A DNA stretch of 64,000 nt from Gigaspora rosea (taxonomy: Eukaryota > Glomeromycota > Glomeromycetes > Diversisporales > Gigasporaceae). The notes beneath the pieces were generated by a model, which saw nothing but the letters and a program-made list of their open reading frames with translations, did not search any database and was not told the DNA's origin. Below, in pieces: positions 22,699-35,233 of the stretch. Numbering within the stretch: position 1 is the stretch's first letter; every line of letters starts with the position of its first letter. The translations under genes and the position numbers were made by a program. The stretch spans positions 86,801 through 150,800 of the forward strand of contig QKWP01000800.1 of the NCBI GenBank assembly GCA_003550325.1. Direction: 5' to 3'.

Positions 22699-23151
22699 TA
22701 TTATACTTTACTTTGATTAGCTAAATATGCAGATTATTATTTTTAAAAAAATAAACAAAGTTTTATTAAATTATTAAATTAAGAGTTGGTCTAAAAAATT
22801 TTAAAAAAGTCTTAAAATTTTTTCATTTATGTGCAAAATTTTGGGTTGTTTTAATAAAATTTAAAAAAAATTCTAATAAATAAGTAAAAAAAATAATAAT
22901 AATAAATGCTAATACAGTCTAATCTCAATATAGTCACTCTTAATATAGTTACAAATTATCTTTTTTGTTTTACTAATTATTATAAAACATAAAAATTAAT
23001 TTCTATATAGTTACTATCACCTTAGTCACATTAAATTTTGATTACTAACCCAGTGATAATATATGATTTAAAACTTGGATGTATATAAAAATATGAATGC
23101 ATAGTAAAGATTATAAAGCTTATTTCTAAGCTATGTGTTATATTCTAACGT
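22699..23151. other. Spacer downstream of the GT10 gene
   Basis: AT-rich. A single MITE-like end, TACAGTCTAATCTCAATATAG (starting near 22912), resembles the end of the element at 25945 but has no partner nearby. Confidence 0.4.
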
Positions 23152-24432
23152 TTAAATTTGACCTTCCAAAATTCTTAGTCTAGCAACTTCTTTACAAATA
23201 TTACATTCTATATTACGTATACTCATATATGATTTCTTCTCAAGCCCATCCGAAAACTTCATAGTCCGCCATTTATGGTGTTCTAAATATGCTGTTTCAT
23301 TTTTAGCCAAGTATTTCAAGTAATTTGCAAGAGCTTCGGCATCCGGAAAATCATCGATGAGAATAGCAGATTTAGGATGTGGTAAGTATGAACGAACATT
23401 AGGTGCACCCCATATAACAGGTACAACACCTAAATTAAATACATCCCAAAGTTTTTCAGTAGAGTAATCCTTCTCTTGACAATTTTCGATCGCTAGGTAA
23501 AAAGGATATTTAGAAATTGCACAATTTTTAGCATCATATTTCCCTAATTTCAAGCATTCAGGATAAAGCCCCCAAGGAGTGTTCCAATGAACAGCACCAA
23601 AAGATGCAACATTCATATGAGCTTGAAGTAATGGAACAAAAGATTTTCTAAATTCAGTCGTGTGAGTAGCAATAAACGAGATAAGTGTTGAATTTGGTGA
23701 AAGTTTTGTTATGTTAAAAGGTGGTATTATTCGCCATATTTCAGGATCAATTCGAACATAACTTGTTGGAATATCTGAATCTTCATCAAATGAGGAATAA
23801 ATATCATATGATCCATTATGATAGTAACTTGGATAATGAGTCTTAGGTTCTAGAGTAAGTGTTATAAACTTTTGACCTTTATGTGCCTTCTTCTTTGGTA
23901 GAAATACATTGTCAACATTAAAAATAGCATCGGCAGTTTTAAGTTCTTTGTAAGACAATTCAGTTAAATCTCTTCTTTTCCAGATACATGGTATATCGCA
24001 ATAGACTAACGTTCCATCGGGATTATATGTGAGTCTTAATAAGTCTTCACTGTCATACCAACGTCCATAAGTTGTATATACTTTCACTTTCTTATTGTTA
24101 TTAAAATAATTTGTTATGTAATGTCTCTGTTTCCATTCTATTAAGTTTGTAGGCTTGATCTTAAGTTTATCTATTAATAATTCGCTATAATTTATTTTAT
24201 GCTGACTATCGTCTAGCTCATTAATCGAAACTCTTATAGTACTTTGCAGGATTATTAACGATAAGAAAATGACGAAGAGAAGCACAGTTATTACATAAAT
24301 AATATATATTTTAATTTGTAACATTTTGTATCGAATGTGCATAGTGTCATATATATTTTGGTTGCGAAAAAATCCGGGAAAAAAATGCTTTTCGTAGGGT
24401 AACAAGTTGTTTAAAAACGAATGCAAAGTCAT
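23152..24432 (-). CDS. GT10-family alpha-1,3-fucosyltransferase-like glycosyltransferase
   Basis: Single 426-residue frame. Residues 42-62 form one hydrophobic segment (IYIIYVITVLLFVIF...) after a short basic stretch, giving the type II anchor usual for Golgi glycosyltransferases. The C-terminal half carries the GT10 signature: YPFYLAIENCQEKDY (309-323), STEKLWDVF (324-332), VVPVIWGAPN (336-345) and YLPHPKSAILIDDF (349-362). GT10 enzymes transfer fucose from GDP-fucose to glycans in alpha-1,3 or 1,4 linkage; the acceptor cannot be told from sequence. Met31 is an alternative start that still leaves the anchor. A Cys pair (410, 413) near the end could form disulphides. No introns, frameshifts or nearby partner genes; both flanks are repeats. 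The codons look normal for a host gene. Confidence 0.9.
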   Translation of the reverse strand: MTLHSFLNNLLPYEKHFFPGFFRNQNIYDTMHIRYKMLQIKIYIIYVITVLLFVIFLSLIILQSTIRVSINELDDSQHKINYSELLIDKLKIKPTNLIEWKQRHYITNYFNNNKKVKVYTTYGRWYDSEDLLRLTYNPDGTLVYCDIPCIWKRRDLTELSYKELKTADAIFNVDNVFLPKKKAHKGQKFITLTLEPKTHYPSYYHNGSYDIYSSFDEDSDIPTSYVRIDPEIWRIIPPFNITKLSPNSTLISFIATHTTEFRKSFVPLLQAHMNVASFGAVHWNTPWGLYPECLKLGKYDAKNCAISKYPFYLAIENCQEKDYSTEKLWDVFNLGVVPVIWGAPNVRSYLPHPKSAILIDDFPDAEALANYLKYLAKNETAYLEHHKWRTMKFSDGLEKKSYMSIRNIECNICKEVARLRILEGQI

Positions 24433-25942
24433 CTAATAACGGATTTGCAATATTTAGTGTTGTTGATCATACCTTTAGTTGTATTAGACTGGTACTACCA
24501 AAATGCTCGTCTCAATGAGACGATTCTAATGAACACCCTAATGTTGTTAGCCGAAATTGAGATTGTAGAAATGTCAAAAAAATATATAAACTTATTTATT
24601 AGCAAGTATTTGAACTTGTTTATTTTGTGGATTTCAGGTTACCTTAAAGTAGATTTGATCCAAAAACGGGTACTTGCCTCTATCAAGCAGGTTTGAATCT
24701 GTTGTATTGTATTGCTTCAAAGCTTGAATTAGTCTATTTGATATACACATTAATTTTTTGTTTATTAAATTATTTTTCGAGTTACGCATTAAATTTACAT
24801 AACGTAGTACAATAGAATTTATTATAATTTTACTAATTTAGAATGTCGAAATAAATATTACAGTATTAAATTTAAATAGCAGTACAGTCCCCACCCAAGA
24901 TGGAAATGATTGTCATTGTTTATATGATTTGCATATATTGGTTTTTAAAAAAATACCGTCAATTAATAGGGTTAGTGTTAAGGTAAGGTAGTGAGTCAAA
25001 ATAAAAAAAAATTTCGTAAGAAAATTTTTTTGTTAGAACGCATAAGTTAGTTTCATAAGCGAAATTTTCAATCATTAGTAAATTCGACGTGATGAACACT
25101 GATTGGATAAAAAGTGATTTCCAAATCGGGCGGGGTACATAGACCCGTATTATACTTTGTGTACACAATAAATTTACAGTCGGAACATGTGATTATTAAA
25201 ATGACTATATAAAAACTGATAAGACATATAAAGCAAACTATATAAAAAACAGCATGAGGGAAATTTATTTTTATTGGTTGTTTATTTCTATTGAAAAACC
25301 AATGTTACACAGATTATTTATATTGTTTACAATAGAGAAATCGAATGGGATCGAATGTTTCCACCAACTTTAATTAGAGGCGATTTTGACAATAGTAGTA
25401 TTTAATATAAAGCCATTATATTAAGTTTTTATCGTTTAAAGCGAAATAACCAAGATAAAATAACATGCTTTTTTGACGTCAAAGTATTGAACTTCACGTG
25501 AGCAAGATGTTATCGTGAAAGATGCCAAATACTATATAGAGTTGTGAGTGTAACGATATACAAATTAGTCTTTAATTTCGACCAATCAGAATTACTGATG
25601 ATCAGCCAATAAAAACAAATTTCCCTCTAATAACTGATAAGTAACTCATAAGGAATCGATTAAAATAGCACACCGTATGTGTCCGAAAATAAGTTACCAT
25701 AAAATATGGACCCGTGTACCCTGGGTATTTTCATTACTCAAATTTATACCCGGAGTACCTCTATATGGAGGTACGCCCATATTAAGAGAATATGTTTTAC
25801 TATATCTACCTGGGATGATGTATTATACCTATGTACCCGGGTATAAATTACCAATTGGCTTTTAAAACTGGTAGAGGGTGCACGCCATGGGGTACATAGA
25901 TCTGTATTTTATGATACCTTTTTTGGGCAAAAAATTATGAAA
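24433..25942. other. Upstream intergenic DNA of the GT10 gene, with repeat scraps
   Basis: No gene seen. A diverged hairpin block (ACCAAAATGCTCGTCTCAATG...) is at about 24497. GAGGGAAATTTATTTTTATTGG (25256) and its complement near 25598 form an inverted pair about 370 bp apart. GGGGTACATAGA occurs at 25133 and 25890. Confidence 0.4.
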
Positions 25943-25944
25943 TA

Positions 25945-26755
25945 CAGTCTGACCTTTCTATAGTCACACCTCTATATAAGTACCATGCAGCGGACTTAAA
26001 TATAGGTAAAAAAAACCTTATTATAGTCACAAATCACTATCACAAAAAAATTTTGATTTTTTATCATTTTTATTAATAATAAACCCTTGTTATAATCACA
26101 AATTCTGACTAAACATGGATTATAACATCTAAATAGCCAAAATTCATATTCATTATTTTGGATAAAACAACTACCAAAATGTTTGTCTCAATAAGACAAT
26201 TCTAATGAGCCCAAAATTATTAAAATCCAATCACAAGCTCTAATGATCATTAAGAATTGGTGTTACTTCACATGTTTAAGAATTGATTAAATTTAAATAT
26301 CTAAGAGAAGTGCTGTTTATTACATAAATTATTTTTATTAGAAAGTTATACCCCTTCCCCTGTGATTGAATTAGCAACCAATAATAATTTTTACATATAA
26401 TATATAGATGTAATAGACTGTTAACCCCCTATTGAAATCATATAATAAATGGCATTTCCTTAAGTAAAAAGACCCTTTATGATTTTAGCATTTTGTAACT
26501 AGATTTGGACAATTTTAGATGCTTTAGAATTGTCTTATTTAGTTAAATACTCTGGTGTTATTTTATCTAAACTGGGCCACTAGATTAAAAGTTATTCACT
26601 ATCAAACATTTTAAATTTTTTACTAGTATTTCAAATATGTACAAATATGTTATTGCTCATATGATCATAACAAGATATTTTATTTATAGTCATATCTTTA
26701 TATAATCACCAAAAATAGGATGTAATCAACTTGTAATTATAGAGAGGTCTAACTG
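25945..26755. mobile_element. TA-flanked MITE (811 bp)
   Basis: TA at 25943-25944 and 26756-26757. Ends are CAGTCTGACCTTTCTATAG and CAGTTAGACCTCTCTATAAT. The interior includes a copy of the dispersed hairpin block (about 26168-26215). No coding capacity. Confidence 0.7.
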
Positions 26756-26757
26756 TA

Positions 26758-27370
26758 TTGTAGAGTAGCTTATTTTCAAATTGTTGAATTTTTTAAATAA
26801 ATTAAAAAAATGTATTAATAAAAAGTTGTCAAAATGATACCAAATTTTTGCTATAAATGTATTTTGATATTTTAAAAAACTTTATTTAATAACATATTTA
26901 CTCGAAATAAAAATTGTATTTTCTTAAAATAGCATGTTAGTTTCGAAATAACGCCCATGTGTGTTCCAATATAACGAACAATCCAAATGCTGAATTAATA
27001 TTCTGCTGAAATAATGAATTCAAATAACAACTAGAAATAAGAATTTTTTTAGTGAAAAAATCTGACTTAGATCAGAAAGGCTATATATAAAATTAAGAAA
27101 TACAGATTTTTTATGCATTACACATATATAACATATAATTTTTTAAAATTAAACCTTTACCCCAAGATAACGCCCATGCGCATACTTGAAATTACGCGCA
27201 TCCCCTTGAAATAACGCACAGGTGCGCATTATTTTGAGTAAATACAGTAGCACTTATAAAGGTTTATTTAGTAAAATTTGGATTTTTATATATAGCAACT
27301 GTTGGAAAAATTCTTTAAATTTTCAAAAAAACAAAAAAATAGCTAGCTTATTTTAGATAATAGCTTATCG
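26758..27370 (+). repeat. Repeat copy related to 28370-28605, interrupted by a MITE
   Basis: GTAGCTTATTTTC...TTGTTGAATTTT...AAAAGTTGTC...TGTATTTTGAT and, after the insertion, TTTAGTAAAATT...TATAGCAACTG follow the same order as at 28370-28600. Confidence 0.55.
26892..27247. mobile_element. TA-flanked MITE (356 bp), ATTTACTC ends
   Basis: Ends are ACATATTTACTCGAAATAA and CTGTATTTACTCAAAATAA, with TA on each side. The inside has repeated AATAACGCCCATG / AATAACGCACAGG motifs. It interrupts the repeat at 26758-27370. Confidence 0.65.
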
Positions 27371-27372
27371 TA

Positions 27373-28312
27373 CAGTGGCCTACCATATTATTGTGGACAC
27401 TTTTAAAAAATTTATACAGAGCTAAATATATAAGATATTAAGCTAAAAATTAAATTATAAATTCTTTAAATCTATATCTTTTAAATAAAAAAAAGTTTAA
27501 AAAATTCTATGCAGTACTTTTTGAGATAATTAATGTTACACAAAATTGTGTAATGTTGTACATGACCGAAATTAGTAATTTTTATAATTAAAAAATACAT
27601 AAGTTTAAATTTTTAAGCATTTAACCATTATATTCAAATAATTTTTATATTATTAAATCTTTATAATAATACTATTCTAATGATACTAAAATTATTAAAT
27701 TTTAATTACTAGTTCTTGAAATATTTAAAAAAAATTTATATAATATAAATTTATAACTATTTTTAACTTTAACATATATAAAATATAATTTTTTATTAAG
27801 TAATCTAATTTTATTTTTAAATAAAGTTATTTAGCATAAAAAGTTATATATATTTTTAAATATTTTAAATTTTTTTAAAAAATATTCATTAAATTACTAT
27901 ATATAGTAATAAAATTACTATTTTTAGTAATTTATTAATTAAATTTAATATTTTAATTATTTTATTTTATACTATTTAATACTATAATAATTTTTTAAAA
28001 AATTTATAAAAAGTTAAAATAACATATAATTTTTAATATTAGTAATTTTATTTTAATAAAATATTAATTTTTAATATATAAAAATTGTAATAACAAATTT
28101 GTAAAAATTACTAATTTCGGTCTTGTGTAACATTGCACAAATTTGTGTAACTTTAATTATCTTGAAAAGTACTGCATAAAAATTTATAATTTTTTTTTAT
28201 TTAAAAGATATAGATTTAAAGAAATTATAATTTAATTTTTAGCTTAATATCTTACATATTTAACTCTGTATAAATTTTTAAAAAGTGTCCACAATAATAT
28301 GGTAGGCCACTG
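27373..28312. mobile_element. Tc1/mariner-like MITE with ~230-bp inverted repeats (940 bp)
   Basis: TA at 27371-27372 and 28313-28314. Both ends read CAGTGGCCTACCATATTATT and continue TGTGGACACTTTT, which resembles Tc1-type ends. The inverted repeats extend to CCGAAATTAGTAATTTTT near 27570 and 28110. The centre is featureless AT DNA with no transposase. Confidence 0.82.
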
Positions 28313-28605
28313 TATATTCCTGAAATATGCTACTTTTTTGGGCCAAAAATTACACAAAAAATGTGAGATAACTTATTTTCTATATTGTTGAATTTTGAAA
28401 AACATATTAATAAAAAAGTTGTCCAAATTACGAGAATTTTTTTATTGTAAGTGTATTTTGATGTGCTAAACAAGTTTACTTAATTGAACTTTTGAAAGTT
28501 TACTTAGTAAAAAAAGTTTTATATGTAGCAACTGCTAATGTGTTTTTTGAGATTTTTTAAAAAAATCTAAGGGTAGCTTATTTTCAGGAATATATGGTAT
28601 TTTTA
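28313..28605. repeat. Inverted-end repeat with TATATTCCTGAAA termini
   Basis: TATATTCCTGAAATATGCTAC (left) and, reversed, ATATATTCCTGAAAATAAGC (right) enclose the same body as 26758-27370. Related ends lie at 19340 and 25680. Confidence 0.5.
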
Positions 28606-29085
28606 GATACATATAGTATGGGTGGATTTGTTTCTATTTATTTTTTTTTAGTCTGGACGATCCTGCCTTTATTTATTCGTAAATGCTTAGTGACTGGTGT
28701 TTGTACCAAAGTACGTATACAGTATATCAAATTATACCCAAATAAAGACTTACTCGATACAAAAGTACTCAGGTGCAACCTGCCATTTCACAAATTTGTC
28801 TCTGTTGGGGTCCCAATGCTTGTTGAGACTTGATTCCCAAACATCACTGACTGGTTTGCTAATGCCGTGTCAGGATTGTACTCCTTTCCTTAAAATTTTT
28901 CCTTCTTTATAAAGGGCAAATGAAAAGGGGGAAAGTAAAAAGAAACTACCAAGAAAACGGACTACACAAAAGAAAAAACCAATATAAAAAGGAAATACAA
29001 AAAAAAGAAGCTAATCCTGACACGTGGAAACATAAAAAGAAAAAAAACAAAAGAAAGAAAAAATGATTCTGACTAGTGATAAAAA
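28606..29085. other. Unassigned, slightly GC-richer sequence
   Basis: Overlapping short frames in two phases (28594-28833, 28697-28912) have no recognisable product. A/G-rich at 28920-29060. Confidence 0.35.
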
Positions 29086-29089
29086 TTAT

Positions 29090-29680
29090 ATAATACTGCG
29101 CAAGGAAACGCCTCGCCAAAGTATTATATGTACATAAAAGAAACAAAAGAACGTTCTGGAATTTAGTTCTGCAGATCTGCCTACTCCACTGTGCCACGTC
29201 TCATTACACATCCATTCCTGTTTATAAACTTGCATGCCTTCTTCCCGATTAGGATAGGAACAACAATGCCGATCTTTTAGAAGGGGTATGCCGAATTTTT
29301 TACTTTCCATCAAAAATTCCAGAAAAACTGCTTCAAGTGAGAATATGGTAGTGGGTATATGGTCGAATATGTGCTTGTAACCAAAAACTTTAGAGAGAGT
29401 ACTTAAAAACTCATTTTTTAGTTTACCACCTAGCCAGACTGGAATACCTCGTCGACGAAAGAAAACTTCCACCAGAATTTCTTGTACCAAGGGCACTCAC
29501 TGCTAGTTATCTTGCACAACTGACGCTTCTGGCTTGCATGTCAAATATATAAAGAAGTCCCCTGAATAGAAGAAAAGGTTGACCTTTATAAAAACCAGTA
29601 TTATATACAACTGCTTCGTCTTTTACTAAAAAATTTTTTGTTTTCTTTTGTTCAGAAATTTGTACAAGTGATCATTAGAA
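29090..29680 (-). pseudogene. Decayed coding region of unknown family
   Basis: Minus strand. A stretch with KNFLVKDEAVVYNTGFYKG and FRGLLYIFDMQARSVSC (about 29660-29508) stops at a TAA. A second phase then opens at 29496 with PVWLGGKLKNEFLSTLSKVF and EGMQVYKQEWMCNETWHSG, ending in Phe-rich AT sequence by 29090. The biased residue use suggests real ancestral coding sequence with at least one frameshift. I do not recognise the family. Confidence 0.4.
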
Positions 29681-30821
29681 AGAGTTTGTGTTTCTATTTA
29701 ACATTGTTACAAATTTAATTTTATTATATATAATAATTAAAACATGACCATTACCAATCAAATCAATAACTGTAATATTTATATAGTATCATATAGGCAG
29801 ATTTATTTTCAATTAGCAAAAATGTAATTATTGTAAAAATTAATATTGACTAGTTGATTTATTAAATAGAATAATAAATATTTAGAGCTTTGTAAAAATA
29901 GAACTAACTCTTTTTTCTAAATATATAACAGTTGGAATTTTATATTTATATTTGACAAGACTTTAGTTTTAGAGATTCTGCAACAGTTTTTTAAGATTCC
30001 ACAACATAAAAACTTATTAGTAACAATACTAAAAAAATTATAATATAGAAATATGGAATCCTGTACATTTGTAGCAAGGATACTTTAAAAAAAAGTTTTA
30101 TTAACTAATACCAAAACACTTACTTAAAGCTATACAAAACCTTGCTACTCAAAATTTAAAAGCTGAACTTGTTTGTATTATTAACTTTGTTATAAACATT
30201 ATACTAAGCTAGATGTATTTATAAAATTTAAGTACAAATAACAAAAGAATATAGACAACATAAAAATACAGACTATGTACAGTATATGGCAAAGATCTTT
30301 AAACAAATACAAGAATAGTTATTTCAAAATACAAGAATAGTTTTGGTATTGTAGTATGAACTTTTGTATTATTTAGTAAGATTTTACAAAATTGATAATT
30401 TTTTTATTTCATATTAATATTTACTAATTTCAAAACTAAAATATTAGTTTACTAGATATATAGTCAACAAAAAATACTAAATGTTTTAGATAATCTTCAT
30501 TATTTTAATTAATAATATTTTATATCTTGTGTATTATAATTTTATAGTAATTGCAAAAGTTAGTATAAATTGTGATTTAGATCAAATACGTATAAGCAAT
30601 ATTATTTAATTTAATATAAGCTAAAGTTGGAATGCATCTCTAGTAAATAGTGGTAACAGAAATATAAAATTGAATCACTATTTAAAAATATAAAATTAAA
30701 TAAAACATTATTAATAATAAATAATTTAATAATATATCATTTAAAATTGTTATTGATATTAATTATATTTAATTGACAATATTATATTATTAATTTAATT
30801 AGTTAATAGTTATTAGTGACA
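29681..30821. other. AT-rich DNA with a dispersed repeat
   Basis: No gene. AAAAATACAGACTATGTACAG...AATACAAGAATAGTT (30265-30330) is a member of a family also at 42660-42730 (-), 42835-42900 (-) and 54290-54350. Confidence 0.45.
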
Positions 30822-31054
30822 CTACCGAAATTGATTTTTGAAAAAGGCCTATTTCATCTTCATTAGAGAAAATTAAAATTTTTTATAAGGAAGAGCAAAT
30901 AAAATTTATATAGATATGTTTCTTGTAATTTCGTCTATTCAAAAAAAGTATCAAATAATTTCGTCTTTCAAGTAAAATAGGTCAAAAACAATTTCGTTTT
31001 CAAATTTTAATTTTGGGTTTTAGAACCTGAAATAATTTCGTCCTTATGTATAAT
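30822..31054 (+). repeat. 233-bp dispersed repeat, CpG-retaining copy
   Basis: It starts CTACCGAAATTGATTTTTG and ends CCTTATGTATAAT. It matches 45705-45937 over its full 233 bp without an evident gap. Five CpG sites are present here and absent in the other copy. Confidence 0.85.
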
Positions 31055-31886
31055 AGTTATCATATGTAATAAAATCAAATATGTGACAATATTAAATAGA
31101 AAAATCTGACTATATAATTGATCAAAATGTAATTAATATCAATACTACAATAAACAAATAAATAATTTATTATTAAATAATATATTATTAAATTATTTAT
31201 TGTTAGTGATGATTTCAACTCTTTCTAATAATCTCTTATACCAAAAATTTCAAGAATACCAACCTACCAAAAACTGTATAGTTAGTATATTGAAATATAG
31301 GTGTGAGTTCATAGAAAAATGACAAATTTTTTCTAAGTAAAAGTTTTCTTGACTTTAAGCTTAAATATCTTAACAAATATCTTAATAAATTTAATATTTT
31401 TTTTATTTTAATTCTATATAATTTTAAGATTAAAATAAAAAAATTTTTAACAAATTTGATTAAATAGTTGTCAAGGTATTTTAGTTTAAAAATTAAAAAA
31501 ATTTTACTAAAAATGATTTGTCCCTTTTTTACTGACTCACCCTATAACAAAACTTTACCAAGCTGCTATTGAGTACAAAATTAATTTACTGGATGTTCTT
31601 CCTATGAAATAGAGATGAAAAAGACTTGTAGACTTTTAAGTGAGTCACCTTGGTGGGCTTTGGTACTATTGAGCAAAGGTGTAGTAGAGAAACTCTGGAG
31701 CTTTGTCAAGTTCTATAAATATGAAAGTAGAAGTAGAGACCTGGTCAGATATACTATTCTATACAGTATAACTTTTACAAACTCCTTTTGTTTTTTGATA
31801 CTTTTTATAGCATCCCTTTGGGCTTTTTGAAATTATAAAAAGTGGGTATTTTAGTTTACTCCCTCTAAAAGATTGGTATGTTTAAA
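31055..31886. other. AT-rich intergenic DNA
   Basis: No gene supported; the 71-codon frame at 31615-31830 has no recognisable product. Confidence 0.4.
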
Positions 31887-32075
31887 GGACCCTGAAGAAC
31901 TCTAATACAACTCAGATAATTCTAAAAAAGGAAATTTTGTATAGAAATTCATCAAATATTGCATTTTTATATAGTAAATTTCCAATTTTGCACTATTTTA
32001 TACATCTATTGGCTAAAATACTGCTAAAATTATACAAACTCAGATCTGAGTTGTATTAGAGTTCTTCGAGGTTCT
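31887..32075. mobile_element. Short palindromic MITE (about 189 bp)
   Basis: GGACCCTGAAGAACTC and, reversed, AGAACCTCGAAGAACTC, both followed by TAATACAACTCAGAT. No clear target duplication. Confidence 0.6.
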
Positions 32076-33079
32076 GTGTTTACTCCTTCCAAATTGGAAA
32101 TGTGCCTACCAAATCGGAACCAAGTTATGAGTGAAATCAGGTTCTTTGAAATAAACAATGAATGATATATAGAATGTTTTGAAATAAAAATCAAAATAAA
32201 AATTTTTTTTAGAACTTTCTTTTAAGGTATAGTTTCTTTTTTTTCTTATATATATATACATATAATACTTAGGTAAGGGAGTCCTTTATGCAATATTCTA
32301 TAATTTTTATCACTAGGCATAGGTGTAAATAGTGCTATCATAGCTATTTACTTCTTGTCTTCCTCTTTTTTCTTTTCATTTTTATTTGTTATCTCTTTGG
32401 TCTTCATATAGATAGTATAGTTTTTTTCCCTTTTTTTATCTCCTTTATTTGTTTTTTTTTATTCTAGTAAAATCCTGCTACTCAAGAAGTTAGAAGAAGA
32501 GGGTTAAAAAGTAGACAGTTATAATAGATGACAAACTCCAATCAGTAATTTGAACACTCTAGGTCTACCTAAATAAGGGGTTATAATAAGAAAAAGTTTG
32601 ATATAGTAGATCACTCTTAAGGATCTTTGATAACACCTGGGTGGGTCACACTTTAATATAATAGTCAACTTAGAGTAAATTCAGCATACAATGTACTAGT
32701 GTTACAGAATGTATATAAATAAAATTGTGATATGACTACCAAATTCTAAAAAAAAAAATTATTAGTAATGTTTTAATTAATTGTATATTTTTAAATAGTC
32801 ATTTGATTTTATATTTCTGTCATCATCTTCTACTAGAAATGCATTTCAAACTTTAGTCCCATATTAAGTTAAACAGGACCCCAAAATATACATAAATATA
32901 TTAGATTAATTATAAAAATACATGTTATTGTTGCACCCCGTTACATGACATATCTGTTACAGGTCATGTGCAATATATAAACAATGATCGTTATGCTAAT
33001 CATTATTTCTTTTTTTTTTGCTTTGTTGTTTATTCCATGTACATTTAATCATTTAATTACCTTTTTTTTACAGTTGTAG
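32076..33079. other. AT-rich intergenic DNA
   Basis: Nothing recognised except a small hairpin, CATGACATATCTGTTACAGGTCATG-type, near 32945-32970. Confidence 0.4.
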
Positions 33080-34490
33080 GTCCTAATTGTATCGCTAAAG
33101 CTACCGTTACTGATGTTGGTTTCGCTGTTTTTCAAGTTATTGTTGTTTGCTGTTATTGAGTTATGTCATCGTTGCTGGTTGATAATAGCGCAATTTTGTC
33201 ATGTTGGATTTCAGCATTTTTTAGCATATATATACTAAACTAACCTCTCTTATTCTTTTAGATATCGGGTCATTGTTGTTATCTCTGTGAGCTATTGGTG
33301 TTATTGGAGTTGTTGTTATTAGTGTTATTATTAGTATGATTTCATATTTGTTAGAAGTTTTGCTTTTTTTGATGTGTATCATTCATTTTTATCTGCATTG
33401 TCTTGTTCAATTTGTTGTTTGGAGTTTTTGTTCGTATATCTCTGTTGTTATAGTGCAACTAATATTAAAGCCTTTATCGTTATCCTTCATCGTCATGTGG
33501 ATTTTTGGTACTTTCTTTTTTATACATATTGAACTAGCTACTCCTTTTTTTAGATATCGGGACATCGATATTGTGTCATCATCTCTGGTGCTGTAATCAT
33601 TATTGGAATCGTTGTTGTCGGCTTTATTACTAGTGTGATTTCAGGTTCGTTAGTAAGTTTTGCTCTTTTTGATGTGTGTCATTCATTTTCATCTGCATGT
33701 CTTGTTTGATTTGTTGTTGTGGAATTTCTGTTTATGTGACTCTGTTGTTATAATGCAATCGATATTAAAACCTTTATCATTATCTTTCATCATCATGTGG
33801 GCTTTGGTACCTTCTTTTTAGTGTATATATATTGAACCAGCCACTCCTTTTTTTAGGTATTGGGCTATCAATGTTGGATTGTTGTTTCTGGTGCTATAAT
33901 CATTATTGGAATCATCATTGTTGACTTCATTATTGGTGTGATTTCACATTCGTTAGTATGATTTTGCCTTTTTTGTATTGTACTATTCATTTCTCTAGGC
34001 GATGTGTTCATGTTGTCTTGTTCAGTTTGTTGTTTGGAATTTCTATTTGTGTAATTCTGTTATCAGTACTAAAGCGTTCATTATTATGATTTGATCTTAG
34101 TGCAGTTTTTTTTGGTAAAATTGTGTTTTTACAAAGAGTTTTCTGTGATTTGTTAGGGTTAGGGTTAGTGTTAGGTAAGTTAATGATTAAGGTTAGAAGG
34201 AGGGTTTTGTTAGTTACAAGATGTTTTGCCTTTTTTATGTTGTATTATTCGTTTCTCTAGGCAATATGTCCATGTTGTCTTGTTCAATTTGTTGTTTTGG
34301 AATTTCTATTCATGTGATTCTATCATCGGTGCTAAAGCCTTCATCGTTATAATTTGATCTTAGTGCAGTTTTTTTTTGATAAAATTGTATTTTTACAAAT
34401 AGTTCCACCACGATTTGTTAGTGTTAGGTTCAGGGTTAGCTAAGTTAATGATTAAGGTTAGAAGGAGGATTAGGTTAGTTATGAGATAGG
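33080..34490. repeat. Satellite, ~260-300-bp degenerate units
   Basis: TTTTAGATATCGGG marks unit phases at about 33257, 33545 and (TTTTTTAGGTATTGGG) 33848. TTGTCTTGTTCAATTTGTTG and GTTTGGAATTTCT recur in each. Two later units (about 33960 and 34220) are spaced ~258 bp and carry GTTAGGGTTAGGGTTAG-type sequence (34153 and, diverged, 34419). No long conserved reading frame; the 86-codon frame at 33336-33596 is satellite. Confidence 0.75.
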
Positions 34491-35025
34491 ATTAGTAAAG
34501 TATTTAAATCTAAATAAATTTTTATAATAATAAAATTTAATATACTTATATTTTGATTGGCTAATTATGTATTATGTAATCTGTGACAAATATGCTATAT
34601 AACAGGATGTAACAAATAAATTTATCCTAATTATAAAATTACTAAAAATAGAAAGATCTGCAAAAACTTTAAAAATAAGCAAAAATTACTATAAATAAAA
34701 AAGATCTGTATAAAAAAACACTAAAAATAAACAAACTGATACCTGACATATTTATGTATATTTCAGAGTTCTAGTTAAACAATATTACTCATATTACTAA
34801 CTTAGAAAGCAACAAAAATCAGGTGATTTTTTAGGAGAGGAAGGGGGTAAAAAAAGTAAAATTATATATAAGAAACCTGAGTATATATATATTAAAGAAG
34901 TAGGAGGGGGTAGGCATCTGATAAAAAATAATCAAGTGATTAATAACACTGCCTTTATTATTTAACTTTTATAAAATTATAAAATTAATTAATACAAAAA
35001 TATAAATATTAATTAAAATACAAGA
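34491..35025. other. Intergenic DNA with a dispersed direct repeat
   Basis: 34636-34745 (AAAAATAAGCAAAAATTA, ACCTGACATATTTATG) is a direct copy of 45590-45700. No gene. Confidence 0.5.
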
Positions 35026-35233
35026 TATAAGGCCATATAAAGTTAATTTTTTGGTTTTTATTAGTGCTTCTAAGTCCGGTCTGGGTCCAGTCTGGGATCA
35101 GACCAACTCTGACTCTAAATTTTACTAATTTCAAACTTCAGACCAAACTCAGACTCAACTATGAGTCCGGTCTGGGTCTGGTCCGAAGTCTGCAAACTGG
35201 TCTGAGTCTAAAATATAATTGTATGTATTTTTT

